Source of the DNA: Leifsonia sp. TF02-11
Lineage (GTDB): Bacteria; Actinomycetota; Actinomycetes; Actinomycetales; Microbacteriaceae
Direction: 5' to 3'
Assembly: GCF_017565305.1 (NCBI RefSeq)
Contig: NZ_JAGEKP010000007.1
Coordinates: forward strand, 1 to 64,000
DNA: 64,000 bases
Under the pieces are notes generated by a model that ran no database searches, was not told the DNA's origin, and was given only the letters and a program-made list of their open reading frames with translations. Of this stretch, positions 36,077 to 45,966 are shown piece after piece (the stretch's first letter is position 1; every line of letters starts with the position of its first letter). A program made the translations under genes and the position numbers.

Positions 36077-37162
36077 ATGGACAAGCAACTGCGAATCGCG
36101 GTGATCGGCGCCGGCTACTGGGGTCCGAACCTCGCTCGGAACTTCTCGTCGAGCCCGGACTGGCAGCTGGTCGCGATCTGCGACCTGGACCGCCAACGGG
36201 CGGAAGGCCTCGCCGCACGCGTGGGAGGGGTCGACGTCGTCACCGACGTCGACGACCTCCTGGGACGGGACGACCTCGACGCGGTCGCCATCGCCACCCC
36301 CGCCCGCACGCACCACGGTCTCGCCATCAAGGCGCTCGCCGCAGGCAAGCACGTGATGGTCGAGAAGCCGCTCGCCGACGCCGGTCACCGGGGTCGCGCC
36401 ATGGTTGACACGGCGTCGGCGAACGGTCTGGTCCTGATGGCGGATCACACCTACTGCTACACGCCGGCGGTCCTGAAGATCCGCGAACTCATCGAAGAGG
36501 GCGCCCTCGGCGACATCCTCTTCATCGACTCGACGCGCATCAACCTCGGGCTCATCCAGCCCGACGTCGATGTGTTCTGGGACCTCGCACCGCACGACCT
36601 CTCGATCATCGATTTCATCCTCCCAGGTGGGCTGCGACCCGACGAGCTCTCCGCTCACGGCGCCGACCCGCTCGGCGCGGGGAAAGCGTGTGTCGGCTAC
36701 CTGGTGCTCCCGCTCGCCAACGGGGCGATGGCGCACGTGCACGTCAACTGGCTGAGCCCCACCAAGATCCGCCAGATGGTCATCGGCGGCACCAAGCGGA
36801 CGCTCGTCTGGGACGACCTGAACCCGCAGCAGCGGATCAGCGTCTACGATCGCGGCGTCGATCTCTCCCTGCAGGCCGTCGACGGGGTCGAGCGCACCGC
36901 AGCAACGGTCTCGTACCGGCTCGGCGACACCTGGTCGCCCGCCCTCCCGGAGCGGGAGGCGCTGGGCCAGATGGCCGCCGAGTTCGCGGAGTCGATCCGT
37001 GAGCGCCGCGCTCCGCGCACGGACGGCACAGCCGGCCTGCGGGTGCTGTCGGTGCTGGAGGCGGCGAGTCGCAGCCTCGCCGGGAACGGAGCGGTGGTCC
37101 CGGTGGAAACCGTCGCGTCGGCCGCCGTCGCGCCGGCCGACGAGCTGGCTGGTGCGCGGTGA
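36077..37162 (+). CDS. Gfo/Idh/MocA nucleotide-sugar dehydrogenase (WlbA/WbpB-like)
   Basis: 361 residues. NAD-binding AVIGAGYWGPNLARNF (9-24) and EKPLA (96-100) identify the family; the GYWGPNLARN form and ADHTYCYTPAV are typical of the branch that oxidises UDP-GlcNAc(A) at C3 before transamination in WlbA/WbpB-type pathways. With the DegT aminotransferases and the WbpD-like acetyltransferase of this locus it could build a 3-acetamido sugar. The ATG at 36077 follows AAAGG at 36059-36063; the stop overlaps the next start by 4 bp. Confidence 0.85.
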   Translation: MDKQLRIAVIGAGYWGPNLARNFSSSPDWQLVAICDLDRQRAEGLAARVGGVDVVTDVDDLLGRDDLDAVAIATPARTHHGLAIKALAAGKHVMVEKPLADAGHRGRAMVDTASANGLVLMADHTYCYTPAVLKIRELIEEGALGDILFIDSTRINLGLIQPDVDVFWDLAPHDLSIIDFILPGGLRPDELSAHGADPLGAGKACVGYLVLPLANGAMAHVHVNWLSPTKIRQMVIGGTKRTLVWDDLNPQQRISVYDRGVDLSLQAVDGVERTAATVSYRLGDTWSPALPEREALGQMAAEFAESIRERRAPRTDGTAGLRVLSVLEAASRSLAGNGAVVPVETVASAAVAPADELAGAR

Positions 37163-38154
37163 CCGCCCTGAGCGGAGCCGACGTCCTGGTCACCGGAGGC
37201 GCCGGCACGATCGGCTCACAGATCGTCGACCAGCTCCTGGACGCGGGCGTCGCCCACATCGACGTGCTGGACAACCTGGTGCGCGGCCGTCTCGCCAACC
37301 TGGATGACGCGCTCGCGTCCGGACGGGTCACCCTCGTCGAGGGAGACCTCCGCGACCGCGACCTCGTCCACGACGTCACCCGCGGCAAGGACCTCGTCTA
37401 CCACGAGGCGGCGATCCGCATCACGCAGTGCGCAGAGGAACCGCGTCTCGCGCTGGAGGTGCTGGTGGACGGGAGCTTCAACGTCTACGAGGCCGCCGTC
37501 GAGCACGGCGTCGACAAGCTCATCAGCGCGTCGAGTGCGTCCGTCTACGGCCTGGCCGAGGAGTTCCCGACCACCGAGCGTCACCACCACCACAACAACG
37601 ACACCTTCTACGGCGCAGCCAAGTCGTTCAACGAGGGGATGCTGCGCAGCTTCCGTGCGATGAACGGCCTCGACTACGTCATCCTGCGCTACTTCAACGT
37701 CTACGGGCCGCGCATGGACGTTCACGGCCTCTACACCGAGGTGCTCGTGCGCTGGATGGAGAGGATCGCGGACGGCAAGGCGCCGCTCATCTTCGGCGAC
37801 GGCCGGCAGACGATGGACTTCGTCTACACCGAGGACATCGCGAGGGCGAACATCCTCGCCGCGACCGCGGACGTCCGCGAGGGCGTCTACAACATCGCCA
37901 GCGGCTCGGAGACGAGCCTGCTCGGGCTCGCCGAGGCGCTGTTGGCCGCGATGGACTCCGACCTCGACGTGGAGCACGGCCCGGAGCGCGCCGTCAACGG
38001 CGTCACCCGCCGGCTCGCCGACATCACCGCTGCTCAGCGCGATCTCGGCTTCACCGCCGAGGTGCCGCTGCAGGAGGGCCTGCGCGAGCTGGTCGCCTGG
38101 TGGCGTCCGCTGCGGGAGGAGATCGCCGCAGGACGAGCGCTGGTGAACTCATGA
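37159..38154 (+). CDS. NAD-dependent epimerase/dehydratase (UDP-sugar 4-epimerase-like)
   Basis: 331 residues, GTG start inside the preceding stop (GTGA). Extended SDR with VTGGAGTIGSQIVDQLL (11-27), SASSASVYG and the catalytic FYGAAK (YxxxK). The YFNVYGPRMD and FGDGRQTMDFVYTEDIA segments are those of GalE- and WbpP-type epimerases acting on UDP-hexoses or UDP-N-acetylhexosamines. Its exact reaction is not determined. Middle of a polycistronic glycan operon. Confidence 0.85.
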   Translation: MTALSGADVLVTGGAGTIGSQIVDQLLDAGVAHIDVLDNLVRGRLANLDDALASGRVTLVEGDLRDRDLVHDVTRGKDLVYHEAAIRITQCAEEPRLALEVLVDGSFNVYEAAVEHGVDKLISASSASVYGLAEEFPTTERHHHHNNDTFYGAAKSFNEGMLRSFRAMNGLDYVILRYFNVYGPRMDVHGLYTEVLVRWMERIADGKAPLIFGDGRQTMDFVYTEDIARANILAATADVREGVYNIASGSETSLLGLAEALLAAMDSDLDVEHGPERAVNGVTRRLADITAAQRDLGFTAEVPLQEGLRELVAWWRPLREEIAAGRALVNS

Positions 38155-39302
38155 GCCGCATCAACGTCATGAAGCCGTGGCTGGGCGAGGAGGAGATCGC
38201 CGCGGTCACCGAGGTCATCGCCTCCGGCTGGGTCGCCCAGGGGCCGCGCGTCGCGCGTTTCGAGGAGGAGTTCGCGGCGGCGATGGGCGTCGACCACGCG
38301 GTGGCCACGTCGAACTGCACCACCGCGCTGCACCTCGCCCTCGTCGTGGCCGGAGTCGGGCAGGGCGACGACGTGGTCGTCCCGTCCTTCTCCTTCATCG
38401 CCACGGCCAACGCGCCGACCTACGTCGGCGCCCGCCCGGTGTTCGCCGACGTGGACGCCGCCACCGGCGACCTCACGGCAGAGACGGTCGCCGAGGCGCT
38501 CACTCCGCGCACGCGCGCCGTCATCGTCGTCGACCAGGGCGGTGTGCCGGCCGACCTCGACGCGATCAGAGCCGTCTGCGACCCGCGCGGCATCGTCGTC
38601 ATCGAGGACGCCGCGTGCGGTGCCGGCTCCACCTACCGGGGACGACCCGTCGGCGTCGGCGCGGACGTGACGGCGTGGTCGTTCCACCCGCGCAAGCTGC
38701 TCACCACCGGGGAGGGCGGGATGCTGACGACCGGCGACCGGGCCTGGGCCGAGCGTGCGCGCCGACTGCGCGAGCACGCGATGAGCATCTCGGCCGCCGA
38801 CCGCCAGGCGAGCACCCTCGCCCCCGCGGAGGAGTACACCGAGATCGGCTTCAACTACCGGATGACCGACCTGCAGGCGGCCGTCGGCATCGTGCAACTC
38901 GGCAGGCTGCACCGGATCGTCGCCAGGCGGCGTGAGCTCGCCGCGCGCTATGCGGAGCTGATCGCGCCCATTCCCGGCCTGCGGCCCGTCGCCGACCCGT
39001 CGTGGGGGACCGGCAACTTCCAGTCGTACTGGGTCGAGATCGAACCGGCCTTCGGGGCGACGCGCGAGCGGACCCTGGAAGTGCTCGCAGAGGCGGACGT
39101 CTCCGCCCGACGGGGGATCATGGCGGCCCACCGCCAGCCTGCTTACCGCGGACTCGACACGGGCTCCGCGCCGCTCCCGGTCACGGAGCGGCTCACCGAC
39201 GGGTCGCTCATCCTGCCGCTCTTCCACGAGCTGACGGACGCCGAGCAGGTCCGTGTCGTCGACGCTCTGCTGGAGGCATCGGAGCTGCGGGGTGCGGCAT
39301 GA
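38151..39302 (+). CDS. DegT/DnrJ/EryC1/StrS aminotransferase (first copy)
   Basis: 383 residues, PLP-dependent nucleotide-sugar aminotransferase. The PLP lysine is Lys182 in WSFHPRKLLTTGEGGML, with the cofactor Asp in VIEDAACGAGS and the N-terminal WVAQGPRVARFEEEFA. Transfers an amino group, usually from glutamate, onto a keto-sugar nucleotide. Immediately followed, with 4-bp overlap, by an acyltransferase that would acetylate the new amine, a combination typical of bacillosamine- or perosamine-type sugars. Confidence 0.9.
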   Translation: MSRINVMKPWLGEEEIAAVTEVIASGWVAQGPRVARFEEEFAAAMGVDHAVATSNCTTALHLALVVAGVGQGDDVVVPSFSFIATANAPTYVGARPVFADVDAATGDLTAETVAEALTPRTRAVIVVDQGGVPADLDAIRAVCDPRGIVVIEDAACGAGSTYRGRPVGVGADVTAWSFHPRKLLTTGEGGMLTTGDRAWAERARRLREHAMSISAADRQASTLAPAEEYTEIGFNYRMTDLQAAVGIVQLGRLHRIVARRRELAARYAELIAPIPGLRPVADPSWGTGNFQSYWVEIEPAFGATRERTLEVLAEADVSARRGIMAAHRQPAYRGLDTGSAPLPVTERLTDGSLILPLFHELTDAEQVRVVDALLEASELRGAA

Positions 39303-39940
39303 GGGACCTCGTCCTCATCGCCGCCAGCGGACTCGCGCGCGAGGTGATGGCCATGCGGCAGGCGGGGCATCGGGTGATCGGCGTCCTCGACGACGACGAG
39401 ACCCTGCACGGGCATGACGTCGGAGGTGTGGAGGTGCTCGGCGGCATCGAGCTCGCCGGAGGGCTCCCCGGATCGTTCGCGGTCTGCGTCGGGTCCGGAG
39501 CGGCGCGCCGTGGCATCGTCGACCGGCTGGGCCGGCTCGGGATCGGGCGCGAGCGCTTCGCGACGCTCGTGGACGATGCGGCGCACGTGTCGGCGAACAG
39601 CCGGATCGGCGAGGGGAGCATCATCCTTGCCGGCACGGTGCTGACCGCCGACGTGCGAGTCGGCCGTCACGTCGTCGTGATGCCCAACTGCACCCTCACC
39701 CACGACGACATCGTCGAGGACTACGCCACGCTGGCGGCCGGGGTCGTCCTCGGCGGAGCGGTGCGCATCGCGAGCGCGGCCTATCTCGGCATGAACGCGT
39801 CCGTGCGCCAGCGCGTCAACGTGGGCGGCCAGGCGACCGTCGGGATGGGCTCCGTGATCCTGAACGACGTCCCGGCCGGCGAAACCTGGGCCGGCGTGCC
39901 GGGGCGCCCCCTGAGCGAGCGAACGGGGGTCCTCCGATGA
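39299..39940 (+). CDS. NeuD/PglD-like sugar O- or N-acyltransferase
   Basis: 213 residues. An N-terminal Rossmann-like domain (LVLIAASGLAREVMAM, then VIGVLDDD) binds the nucleotide sugar, and a left-handed beta-helix of hexapeptides from about residue 95 (ISANSRIGEGSIILAG-like) forms the acyl-CoA site; the family His acid-base lies in the NCTLTHDDIVEDY segment. Same architecture as PglD and NeuD. Likely acetylates the amino sugar made by the preceding aminotransferase. Confidence 0.87.
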   Translation: MRDLVLIAASGLAREVMAMRQAGHRVIGVLDDDETLHGHDVGGVEVLGGIELAGGLPGSFAVCVGSGAARRGIVDRLGRLGIGRERFATLVDDAAHVSANSRIGEGSIILAGTVLTADVRVGRHVVVMPNCTLTHDDIVEDYATLAAGVVLGGAVRIASAAYLGMNASVRQRVNVGGQATVGMGSVILNDVPAGETWAGVPGRPLSERTGVLR

Positions 39941-41157
39941 AGGTCCTCGTCTACGCGCACACACTCGAGATCGGCGGCAGCCAGATCAACGCCATCGAGC
40001 TGGCCCACGAAGTGTCGAAGCGCCCGGGATTCGAGGTCGCGGTGTTCGCGCCGGACGGCGTGCTCGCCGACGACATCCGTGCACGCGGCCTGCGCTACGT
40101 CCCCGCGCCCGATCGGCGCATGGCGCCCTCCCCGTCGGCGACCGCCGCTCTGACGCGCCTCGTGCGTCGGGAGCGCTTCGATCTGGTGCACGCCTACGAA
40201 TGGAACACCACACTCGACGCCGTCTTCGGGCCGGCGCTACTGTACGGCACCCCTCTCCTCTCGACCGTGCTGTCGATGGACGTCCCGTACCTCATCCCCG
40301 ACTGGGTGCCGATGGTGGTCGGCACCCGCGCGCTGCAGCGCGATGAGAGCCGGACGCGCCCGGATGTCACGCTCATGGAGCCGCCCATCGACATCGACCG
40401 AAACGCCCCCGCGGATGCCGCCACCGTGGCGCGGGTCCGCGGCGAGTGGGGGATCGGGCCGGACGAGACGCTCATCGTCGCCGTCGGGCGGCTCGCGGCG
40501 AGGTTGAAGCTGGAAGGCCTGCTGGAGGCCATCGCCGCCGTCGGCGCGCTCGCAGCCTCCCGTCCGGTGCGCTTCCTCATCGTGGGCGACGGCCCGATGC
40601 GCCGAACGGTGGAGGACGCCGCGGCCCGGGTGAACCGGGAGCGCGGTCGCCCCGTCGTCGTCCTCGCCGGAGACCAGAGCGATCCGCACCCGTTCTACTC
40701 AGCCGCCGACCTGTGCGTGGGGATGGGCGGTTCCGCGCTCAGAGCGCTCGCGCACGCCAAGCCGCTGCTCGTGCAGGGCGAGGGCGGATTCTGGCTCACC
40801 CTGACCGAGGAGAGCATGCCGGTCTTCCTCGACCAGGGCTGGTACGGAGTCGGACCGGGCTCGGGAGGCGAAACCCGGTGCCGGTCGGCGCTCGAATCCC
40901 TGCTCGCGTCCGGTCAGGAGCGCCTCGCGGAGCTGGGGCAGCTCGGCCGCGACCTCGTCGTGGAGCGGTTCAGCCTCGCTGCGGCGGCCGGCGCTCTCGT
41001 CGCCGACTACCGGCGCGTCGTCGATCGGCGCATCCCGGCCGCGGCCCGGGCGGCCGCCGCCGCCCGCGACGCGACCCGGCTGGCCAAGCACGCCGTCGCG
41101 GTGCGCACGGTGCACCGTCCGGCCACCCGCACCGTCGCGATCGGAGCCGTTTCATGA
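39937..41157 (+). CDS. Glycosyltransferase family 4
   Basis: 406 residues, GT-B fold. N-terminal HTLEIGGSQINAIELAHEVSK is the GT4 acceptor-domain start, the middle VAVGRLAARLKLEGLLEAI begins the nucleotide-binding domain, and GMGGSALRALAHAKPLLVQGEGGFW occupies the place of the E-x7-E motif, although the first glutamate is not obvious. Adds one sugar to the lipid-linked repeat unit on the cytoplasmic side. Overlaps both neighbours by 4 bp. Confidence 0.85.
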   Translation: MKVLVYAHTLEIGGSQINAIELAHEVSKRPGFEVAVFAPDGVLADDIRARGLRYVPAPDRRMAPSPSATAALTRLVRRERFDLVHAYEWNTTLDAVFGPALLYGTPLLSTVLSMDVPYLIPDWVPMVVGTRALQRDESRTRPDVTLMEPPIDIDRNAPADAATVARVRGEWGIGPDETLIVAVGRLAARLKLEGLLEAIAAVGALAASRPVRFLIVGDGPMRRTVEDAAARVNRERGRPVVVLAGDQSDPHPFYSAADLCVGMGGSALRALAHAKPLLVQGEGGFWLTLTEESMPVFLDQGWYGVGPGSGGETRCRSALESLLASGQERLAELGQLGRDLVVERFSLAAAAGALVADYRRVVDRRIPAAARAAAAARDATRLAKHAVAVRTVHRPATRTVAIGAVS

Positions 41158-42221
41158 TCCGCACCGTCCCCGTCCCCGCCGTCGACCGCGACGACCTCCC
41201 GCGCGTGTCCGTCGTGGTGCCCTGCTACAACTACGCCCGGTACCTCCGGGCGTGTGTGGAGAGCATCCTCGCCCAGGAGGGGGTCGACGTCGACGTCACC
41301 ATCGTCGACGACGCGTCGACCGACGACAGCGTCGCCATCGCCACCGAGCTCGCCGCCGACCCGCGCGTGACGCTCATCCGGCACACCGAGAACCGCGGTC
41401 ACATCCAGACCTTCAACGACGCTCTCGACGCCGCCGGCGCCGACCTCGTGGTGAAGATGGACGCCGACGACATCGTGCCCCCCGGCGCCCTCGCCCGCTC
41501 CGCACGGCTGATGCGGGCGTACCCGACCGTCTCGTTGGTCTACGGGCTCCCCGAGACCTTCGAGACCGACGTCCCCGCCGCCGATCCCGCGTCGGTGACC
41601 TGGTCGGTGTGGGCCGGTCGGGAGTGGCTGGGCCACCTCGCCGACCGTGCGCACAACGTCATCATGCAGCCCGAGGTGATGATGCGCCGCTCGGCGCTGC
41701 GGGAGGTGGGCGGCCACCGGGCCGACCTGCCGGAGGCGAGCGACCTGAACCTCTGGCTGCGGCTGGCCTCCGTCGGCTCCGTGGCCAGGGTCAACGGTCC
41801 GGTGCAGGGCTTCTACCGGGTCCACGCCCAGAGCATGCAGCGGACCATCCACGCCGGTTTCCTCTCCGACCTCCGCGGCCGCGTCGCGGCCTTCGAAGCG
41901 TTCTTCGACTTCGACGCGGCACGGAACGGCGAGGATGCGCAGCTGCGGCAGCGCAGCCGCCGTGCGCTCGCCGCCGACGCGGTGAGACTCGCGCAGCGCG
42001 CCCTCGACCGCCGCGCCGAGACCGAGCCGATCGCCGAGTACCTCGCCGTGGCCGAGTCCCTCGACCCGTCCGTCGTGTCGAGCCCGGCCTGGCGTGATGT
42101 CGCCGAGCGTCGGTGCCCGAGGATCTCTCCCGTGCGCCGGCTCGCGGCCGGAGCGGGAGCCCGGGTGCGCAAGGCGGGCGACTCGCTGCAGTGGCGGCGC
42201 TGGCGGAGGACGGGGCTGTGA
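41154..42221 (+). CDS. Glycosyltransferase family 2
   Basis: 355 residues, GT-A fold. VSVVVPCYNYARYLRACVESIL and IVDDASTDDS mark the donor site; the metal-binding motif is DADD in VVKMDADDIVPPG. About 100 C-terminal residues are Arg-rich and lack motifs. A close paralogue is encoded at 44850-45959; both probably add sugars to the same repeat unit. Confidence 0.88.
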   Translation: MIRTVPVPAVDRDDLPRVSVVVPCYNYARYLRACVESILAQEGVDVDVTIVDDASTDDSVAIATELAADPRVTLIRHTENRGHIQTFNDALDAAGADLVVKMDADDIVPPGALARSARLMRAYPTVSLVYGLPETFETDVPAADPASVTWSVWAGREWLGHLADRAHNVIMQPEVMMRRSALREVGGHRADLPEASDLNLWLRLASVGSVARVNGPVQGFYRVHAQSMQRTIHAGFLSDLRGRVAAFEAFFDFDAARNGEDAQLRQRSRRALAADAVRLAQRALDRRAETEPIAEYLAVAESLDPSVVSSPAWRDVAERRCPRISPVRRLAAGAGARVRKAGDSLQWRRWRRTGL

Positions 42222-43747
42222 CCGGCCTCGGGCGCCGCGTCGCCAGCAGCGCCGCGTGGAGCAGCGGCGGCGTCGTGCTGACCAAGGTCGGACAGTTCGG
42301 TGTCGGGATCGTCGCCGCGCGCCTCCTCGCCCCGCACGACTTCGGTGTCTTCGCCGTCACCCTGATCGTCTACTCGATCGTCGTGAACGTGAGCGAGCTC
42401 GGGGTCGGCTCGGCCGTCATCCGGCACAGTGGACCGGTCGACGACCTCGTGCGCACGGCCGTCACGGTCGCTGTCGCGACCTCCGCCCTCCTCGCCCTCA
42501 TCATGTTCGGCAGCTCCGCGCCGCTCGCCGGCCTGCTGGGCGCGCCGGCCGCCACGGCCCCGATCGCGGTCATGTCGATCGCCGTGCTGCTCGCCGGCCC
42601 CAGCGCCATCCCGAGCGCTCTGCTCACCCGGGAGTTCCGCCAGGACCTCCGCTTCCGCGCCGACGCCCTCAACTTCGTCGTGGGCAGCGCCACGCTCATC
42701 CTCTTCGCCGTGTGGGGCTGGGGTGCGCTCGCCTTCGCCTGGTCGAGGGTCGCCGGGCAGCTGGTCTCGACGGTCGCTCTGATCCTCATGGCTCCGAAGG
42801 TGCGCCCCGGTTTCCACTCGGAGCAGGCCAGGGCGCTCGTCCAGTTCGGGATGCCGATGGTCGGTGCCAACCTCACCGGCTACGCGATCGGCACGGTCGA
42901 TGTCATCGCCCTCGGCCGGATGCGCGGGGCCGTTCCGCTCGGCTACTTCACGCTGGCCAACAACGTCGCATCCTGGCCGCTGGGCTTCTCGCAGAGCGTG
43001 CTCTTCAACCTCGGCCTGCCGCTGCTGTCCCGGGCCAAGAACGACGCGCGGTTGTTCGCGCGCTATCTGAGCACCGCACTTCGGACGAGCACCGGACTCT
43101 TCTTCTTCGTCGCCGCGATGTGCTCCGCGCTCGCCGCGCCCCTGATCCAGACCCTCTACGGGGAACGCTGGGCCGCCGCCGCTCCGGTGCTCGCCCTCCT
43201 CGCCGTCTACGGCGCTGCCCGCACAGTGCTCGCGCTGCTCTTCGACGCGATCGTCGCCAGCGGCTCCCCCCGCCTGCTGTTCTGGGTGCAGGCGCTGTGG
43301 CTCGTCCTCCTCATCCCGGCGATGATCGGCTCCGTCGCGCTCTGGGGGCTCGAGGGCGCCGCCCTCGCCGACGCGGGCATCGCCGCCCTCGTGGTGGTCC
43401 CCGCGTCCCTGCTCGCCGTCCGGATGGCGTCACGGATAGCCGTGGGGCCTCTCGCCGCCGGGCTGGTGTGGCCGACGATCGCGTCCGTGGCGAGCGGCCT
43501 CGTCGCCTGGGGCGTCGCCTCGCTGCTGCCGCAGCTCCCCTGGTTGGGCCTCGTTCTGGGGGGTCTGGCCGGAGCAGCCGCGTACGGCATCCTGATGGCG
43601 CGGTGGCTGCGCCGCCTCTACACCGACGTCCGCGGCACCCGCGACGGCACCGCTGTGGAGGTTCCAGAGACCGCAGGGGACGTGGTGGTCGCCGCCGCCG
43701 CCGCCGATGCACCGACCGGCGGCAGAACGAAAGAGGAATCGCGATGA
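42218..43747 (+). CDS. Oligosaccharide flippase (Wzx-like)
   Basis: 509 residues with 12-14 hydrophobic helices and the N-terminal signature of polysaccharide transport proteins (SSAAWSSGGVVLTKVGQFGVGIVAARLLAPHDFGVFAV). Moves undecaprenyl-linked repeat units across the membrane. Start is the GTG in the preceding stop. An Ala-rich hydrophilic tail of about 40 residues is cytoplasmic. With the Wzy-like polymerase and Wzz-like proteins it indicates a Wzx/Wzy-dependent assembly route. Confidence 0.9.
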   Translation: MTGLGRRVASSAAWSSGGVVLTKVGQFGVGIVAARLLAPHDFGVFAVTLIVYSIVVNVSELGVGSAVIRHSGPVDDLVRTAVTVAVATSALLALIMFGSSAPLAGLLGAPAATAPIAVMSIAVLLAGPSAIPSALLTREFRQDLRFRADALNFVVGSATLILFAVWGWGALAFAWSRVAGQLVSTVALILMAPKVRPGFHSEQARALVQFGMPMVGANLTGYAIGTVDVIALGRMRGAVPLGYFTLANNVASWPLGFSQSVLFNLGLPLLSRAKNDARLFARYLSTALRTSTGLFFFVAAMCSALAAPLIQTLYGERWAAAAPVLALLAVYGAARTVLALLFDAIVASGSPRLLFWVQALWLVLLIPAMIGSVALWGLEGAALADAGIAALVVVPASLLAVRMASRIAVGPLAAGLVWPTIASVASGLVAWGVASLLPQLPWLGLVLGGLAGAAAYGILMARWLRRLYTDVRGTRDGTAVEVPETAGDVVVAAAAADAPTGGRTKEESR

Positions 43748-44853
43748 TCGTCACGCAGTCCGTCCCCGCGGGGGACCTCTCCCTCCAGCACCGGGAGATC
43801 GAGGACGAGGTCCGCGAGGGCTTCGCACGGGTCTTCGCCAGCAGCGGGTACATCCTCGGGCCGGAGGTGGAGGCCTTCGAGCAGCAGTACTCCGAGTACA
43901 GCGGCGTCCGCGAGACGGTCGGGCTCGGCAGCGGAACGGACGCCGTCGAGATCGCCCTGCGCGCCGCAGGCGTCCGCGAGGGCGACGAGGTCATCGTGCC
44001 GACGAACACCTTCGTCGCGACGGCGGAGGGCGTCGTCCGCGCCGGTGCCCGTCCGGTGCTGGTGGACTGCGATCGCGACTACCTGATCGATGTCGAGCGG
44101 GCCGCCTCCGCGATCGGCCCGCGCACGCGCGCGATCGTCGGAGTGCACCTGTACGGCCAGCTCGCCCCGATCGAGGAGCTCGCCGGGATCGCCCCCGGTC
44201 GCGTGCTCGTCATCGAGGACGCCGCCCAGTCGCAGGGCGCGTCGAGGAACGGCGCCGTCTCCGGAGGGCTGGGGGTCGCGGCGGCGACCAGCTTCTACCC
44301 CGGCAAGAACCTCGGCGCCTACGGCGACGCCGGCGCGATGACCACCAACGATCCGGAGATCGCCGAGCACGCCAGAAGGCTCCGCAACCACGGCGGTGTC
44401 GCGCGGTACGAGCACACCGAATTCGGCACGACGTCGCGGCTGGACAGCCTCCAGGCGGTGGTGCTCTCGGCGAAGCTCCGCCGCCTCGACGCCTGGAACG
44501 AGCAGCGCCGCGCCGCGGCCGCCCGCTACGACGAGCTGCTCGCGGACCTGGACGTGACGACACCCGCCGTCGTGCCGGGAAACGTGCACGTCTTCCACCA
44601 GTACGTGGTGCGCGTCCCGGGGCGCGACGCGGTGCTCGCCCGCCTCAACTCCGCCGGTGTCGGCGCCGGCCTGCACTACCGGACCCCGCTGCACCGTCTG
44701 CCCGCCTTCGCCGGCGATGGCTACGACCCGCACGACTTCCCGGTCGCCGAGGAGTTCGCGGACCGACTGCTCTCGCTCCCGATCTATCCGGGCATCACGG
44801 CCGAGCAGCAGGAGGTCGTCGCCGACGAGCTGCGGAAGGCGATGGCATCGTGA
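43744..44853 (+). CDS. DegT/DnrJ/EryC1/StrS aminotransferase (second copy, FdtB/WbpE-like)
   Basis: 369 residues. SGYILGPEVEAFEQQYSEY, GLGSGTDAVEIALRAAG, VIEDAAQSQGAS and the PLP lysine Lys188 in SFYPGKNLGAYGDAGAM match the 3-aminotransferases WbpE and FdtB. Differs clearly from the first copy, so two amino sugars, or two positions, are likely aminated. Partner enzymes: the WlbA-like dehydrogenase at 36077 and the WbpD-like acetyltransferase at 59812. Confidence 0.9.
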   Translation: MIVTQSVPAGDLSLQHREIEDEVREGFARVFASSGYILGPEVEAFEQQYSEYSGVRETVGLGSGTDAVEIALRAAGVREGDEVIVPTNTFVATAEGVVRAGARPVLVDCDRDYLIDVERAASAIGPRTRAIVGVHLYGQLAPIEELAGIAPGRVLVIEDAAQSQGASRNGAVSGGLGVAAATSFYPGKNLGAYGDAGAMTTNDPEIAEHARRLRNHGGVARYEHTEFGTTSRLDSLQAVVLSAKLRRLDAWNEQRRAAAARYDELLADLDVTTPAVVPGNVHVFHQYVVRVPGRDAVLARLNSAGVGAGLHYRTPLHRLPAFAGDGYDPHDFPVAEEFADRLLSLPIYPGITAEQQEVVADELRKAMAS

Positions 44854-45959
44854 CCGCCCGGGGGACCTTCGCGCTGCGACCGGCGAGCACCGAGCGCGGT
44901 GGCGCCGTGGCGCAGAGTCCGCACGGGCGCCCGACGGTGAGCGTCGTCGTCCCGACGTACAACTACGCCCGCTACCTTCCCGATGCCGTGGGCAGCGTCC
45001 TCAGCCAGAAGCATGTGGAGGTCGAGGTCATCGTCGTCGACGACCACTCGACCGATGACTCGCTCGCCGTGGCGCGGCGTCTCGCGGCCGGGGACGACCG
45101 CGTCCGCGTGATCGCGCGGCCGGCGAACGCCGGACCGGTCGCGACGTTCAACGCCGGCCTTGCAGAGGCGCACGGCGAGTTCCTGGTGCGCCTGGACGCC
45201 GACGACGCACTCACGCCGGGGTCGTTGGCCCGCGCCGTCGCGCTCCTCCAGCGGCACCCGGAGGTCGGGCTCGTCTACGGGCACCCCGTCCACTTCGAGG
45301 GCGACCTCCCCACCACGGCCCGTGAGCGGGTGACCGAGTGGGTCATCTGGAAGGGAGCGGACTGGCTGGAGTCCCGGTGCCGCCTGGGGACGAACTGCAT
45401 CACGTCGCCCGAGGTGGTCATGCGCTCGTCGGTGGTCGCCGAGGTGGGCGGGCAGCGCGATCTGGCGCACACGCACGACATGGAGATGTGGTTCCGCATC
45501 GCACGCGCGTCGGACGTGGCCTGGGTGGCCGGCGTCGATCAGGCCTGGCACCGGGAGCACGCGGCAAGCCTGTCGGCACGCGAGGTCGGCGTCATGACCG
45601 AGTTCTCCGAGCGGGCGGCGGCGTTCGAGACGCTGCTGACCGACGGCGTCGGAGATTCCGAGGAGGCCGCCCGTCTGCTCGGGCTCGCACACCGCGCCCT
45701 CGCGAACGAGGCACTGGTGCGCACCACGCAGGCGTACTCGGCGGGTCGCGGCGACACCGAGGAGACCGCGGCCTACCTCGCGTTCGCGCGAACCATGACC
45801 GACGACCTGGCCGCCCTGCCGCGCGGACGAGCGGCCGAGCGTGCCATCCGCCTCGGCCGGAGTCGGGCGCGCTTCTCACCTTCGCTGTTCGCGGCGGCCG
45901 TCTCGCACCGGATCGAACTCGTCACCGGCCGTGCCCGGTGGCGCGCACGAGGCATCTGA
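44850..45959 (+). CDS. Glycosyltransferase family 2
   Basis: 369 residues from the GTG overlapping the previous stop. VSVVVPTYNYARYLPDAVGSVL, IVVDDHSTDDS and the DADD motif in VRLDADDALTPG define GT2. Similar along its whole length to the protein from 41154 (same PEVVMR, WFRIA-type segments), so the two arose by duplication within the locus. Its N-terminus has about 28 extra residues. Confidence 0.88.
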   Translation: MTARGTFALRPASTERGGAVAQSPHGRPTVSVVVPTYNYARYLPDAVGSVLSQKHVEVEVIVVDDHSTDDSLAVARRLAAGDDRVRVIARPANAGPVATFNAGLAEAHGEFLVRLDADDALTPGSLARAVALLQRHPEVGLVYGHPVHFEGDLPTTARERVTEWVIWKGADWLESRCRLGTNCITSPEVVMRSSVVAEVGGQRDLAHTHDMEMWFRIARASDVAWVAGVDQAWHREHAASLSAREVGVMTEFSERAAAFETLLTDGVGDSEEAARLLGLAHRALANEALVRTTQAYSAGRGDTEETAAYLAFARTMTDDLAALPRGRAAERAIRLGRSRARFSPSLFAAAVSHRIELVTGRARWRARGI

Positions 45960-45966
45960 GGCGACG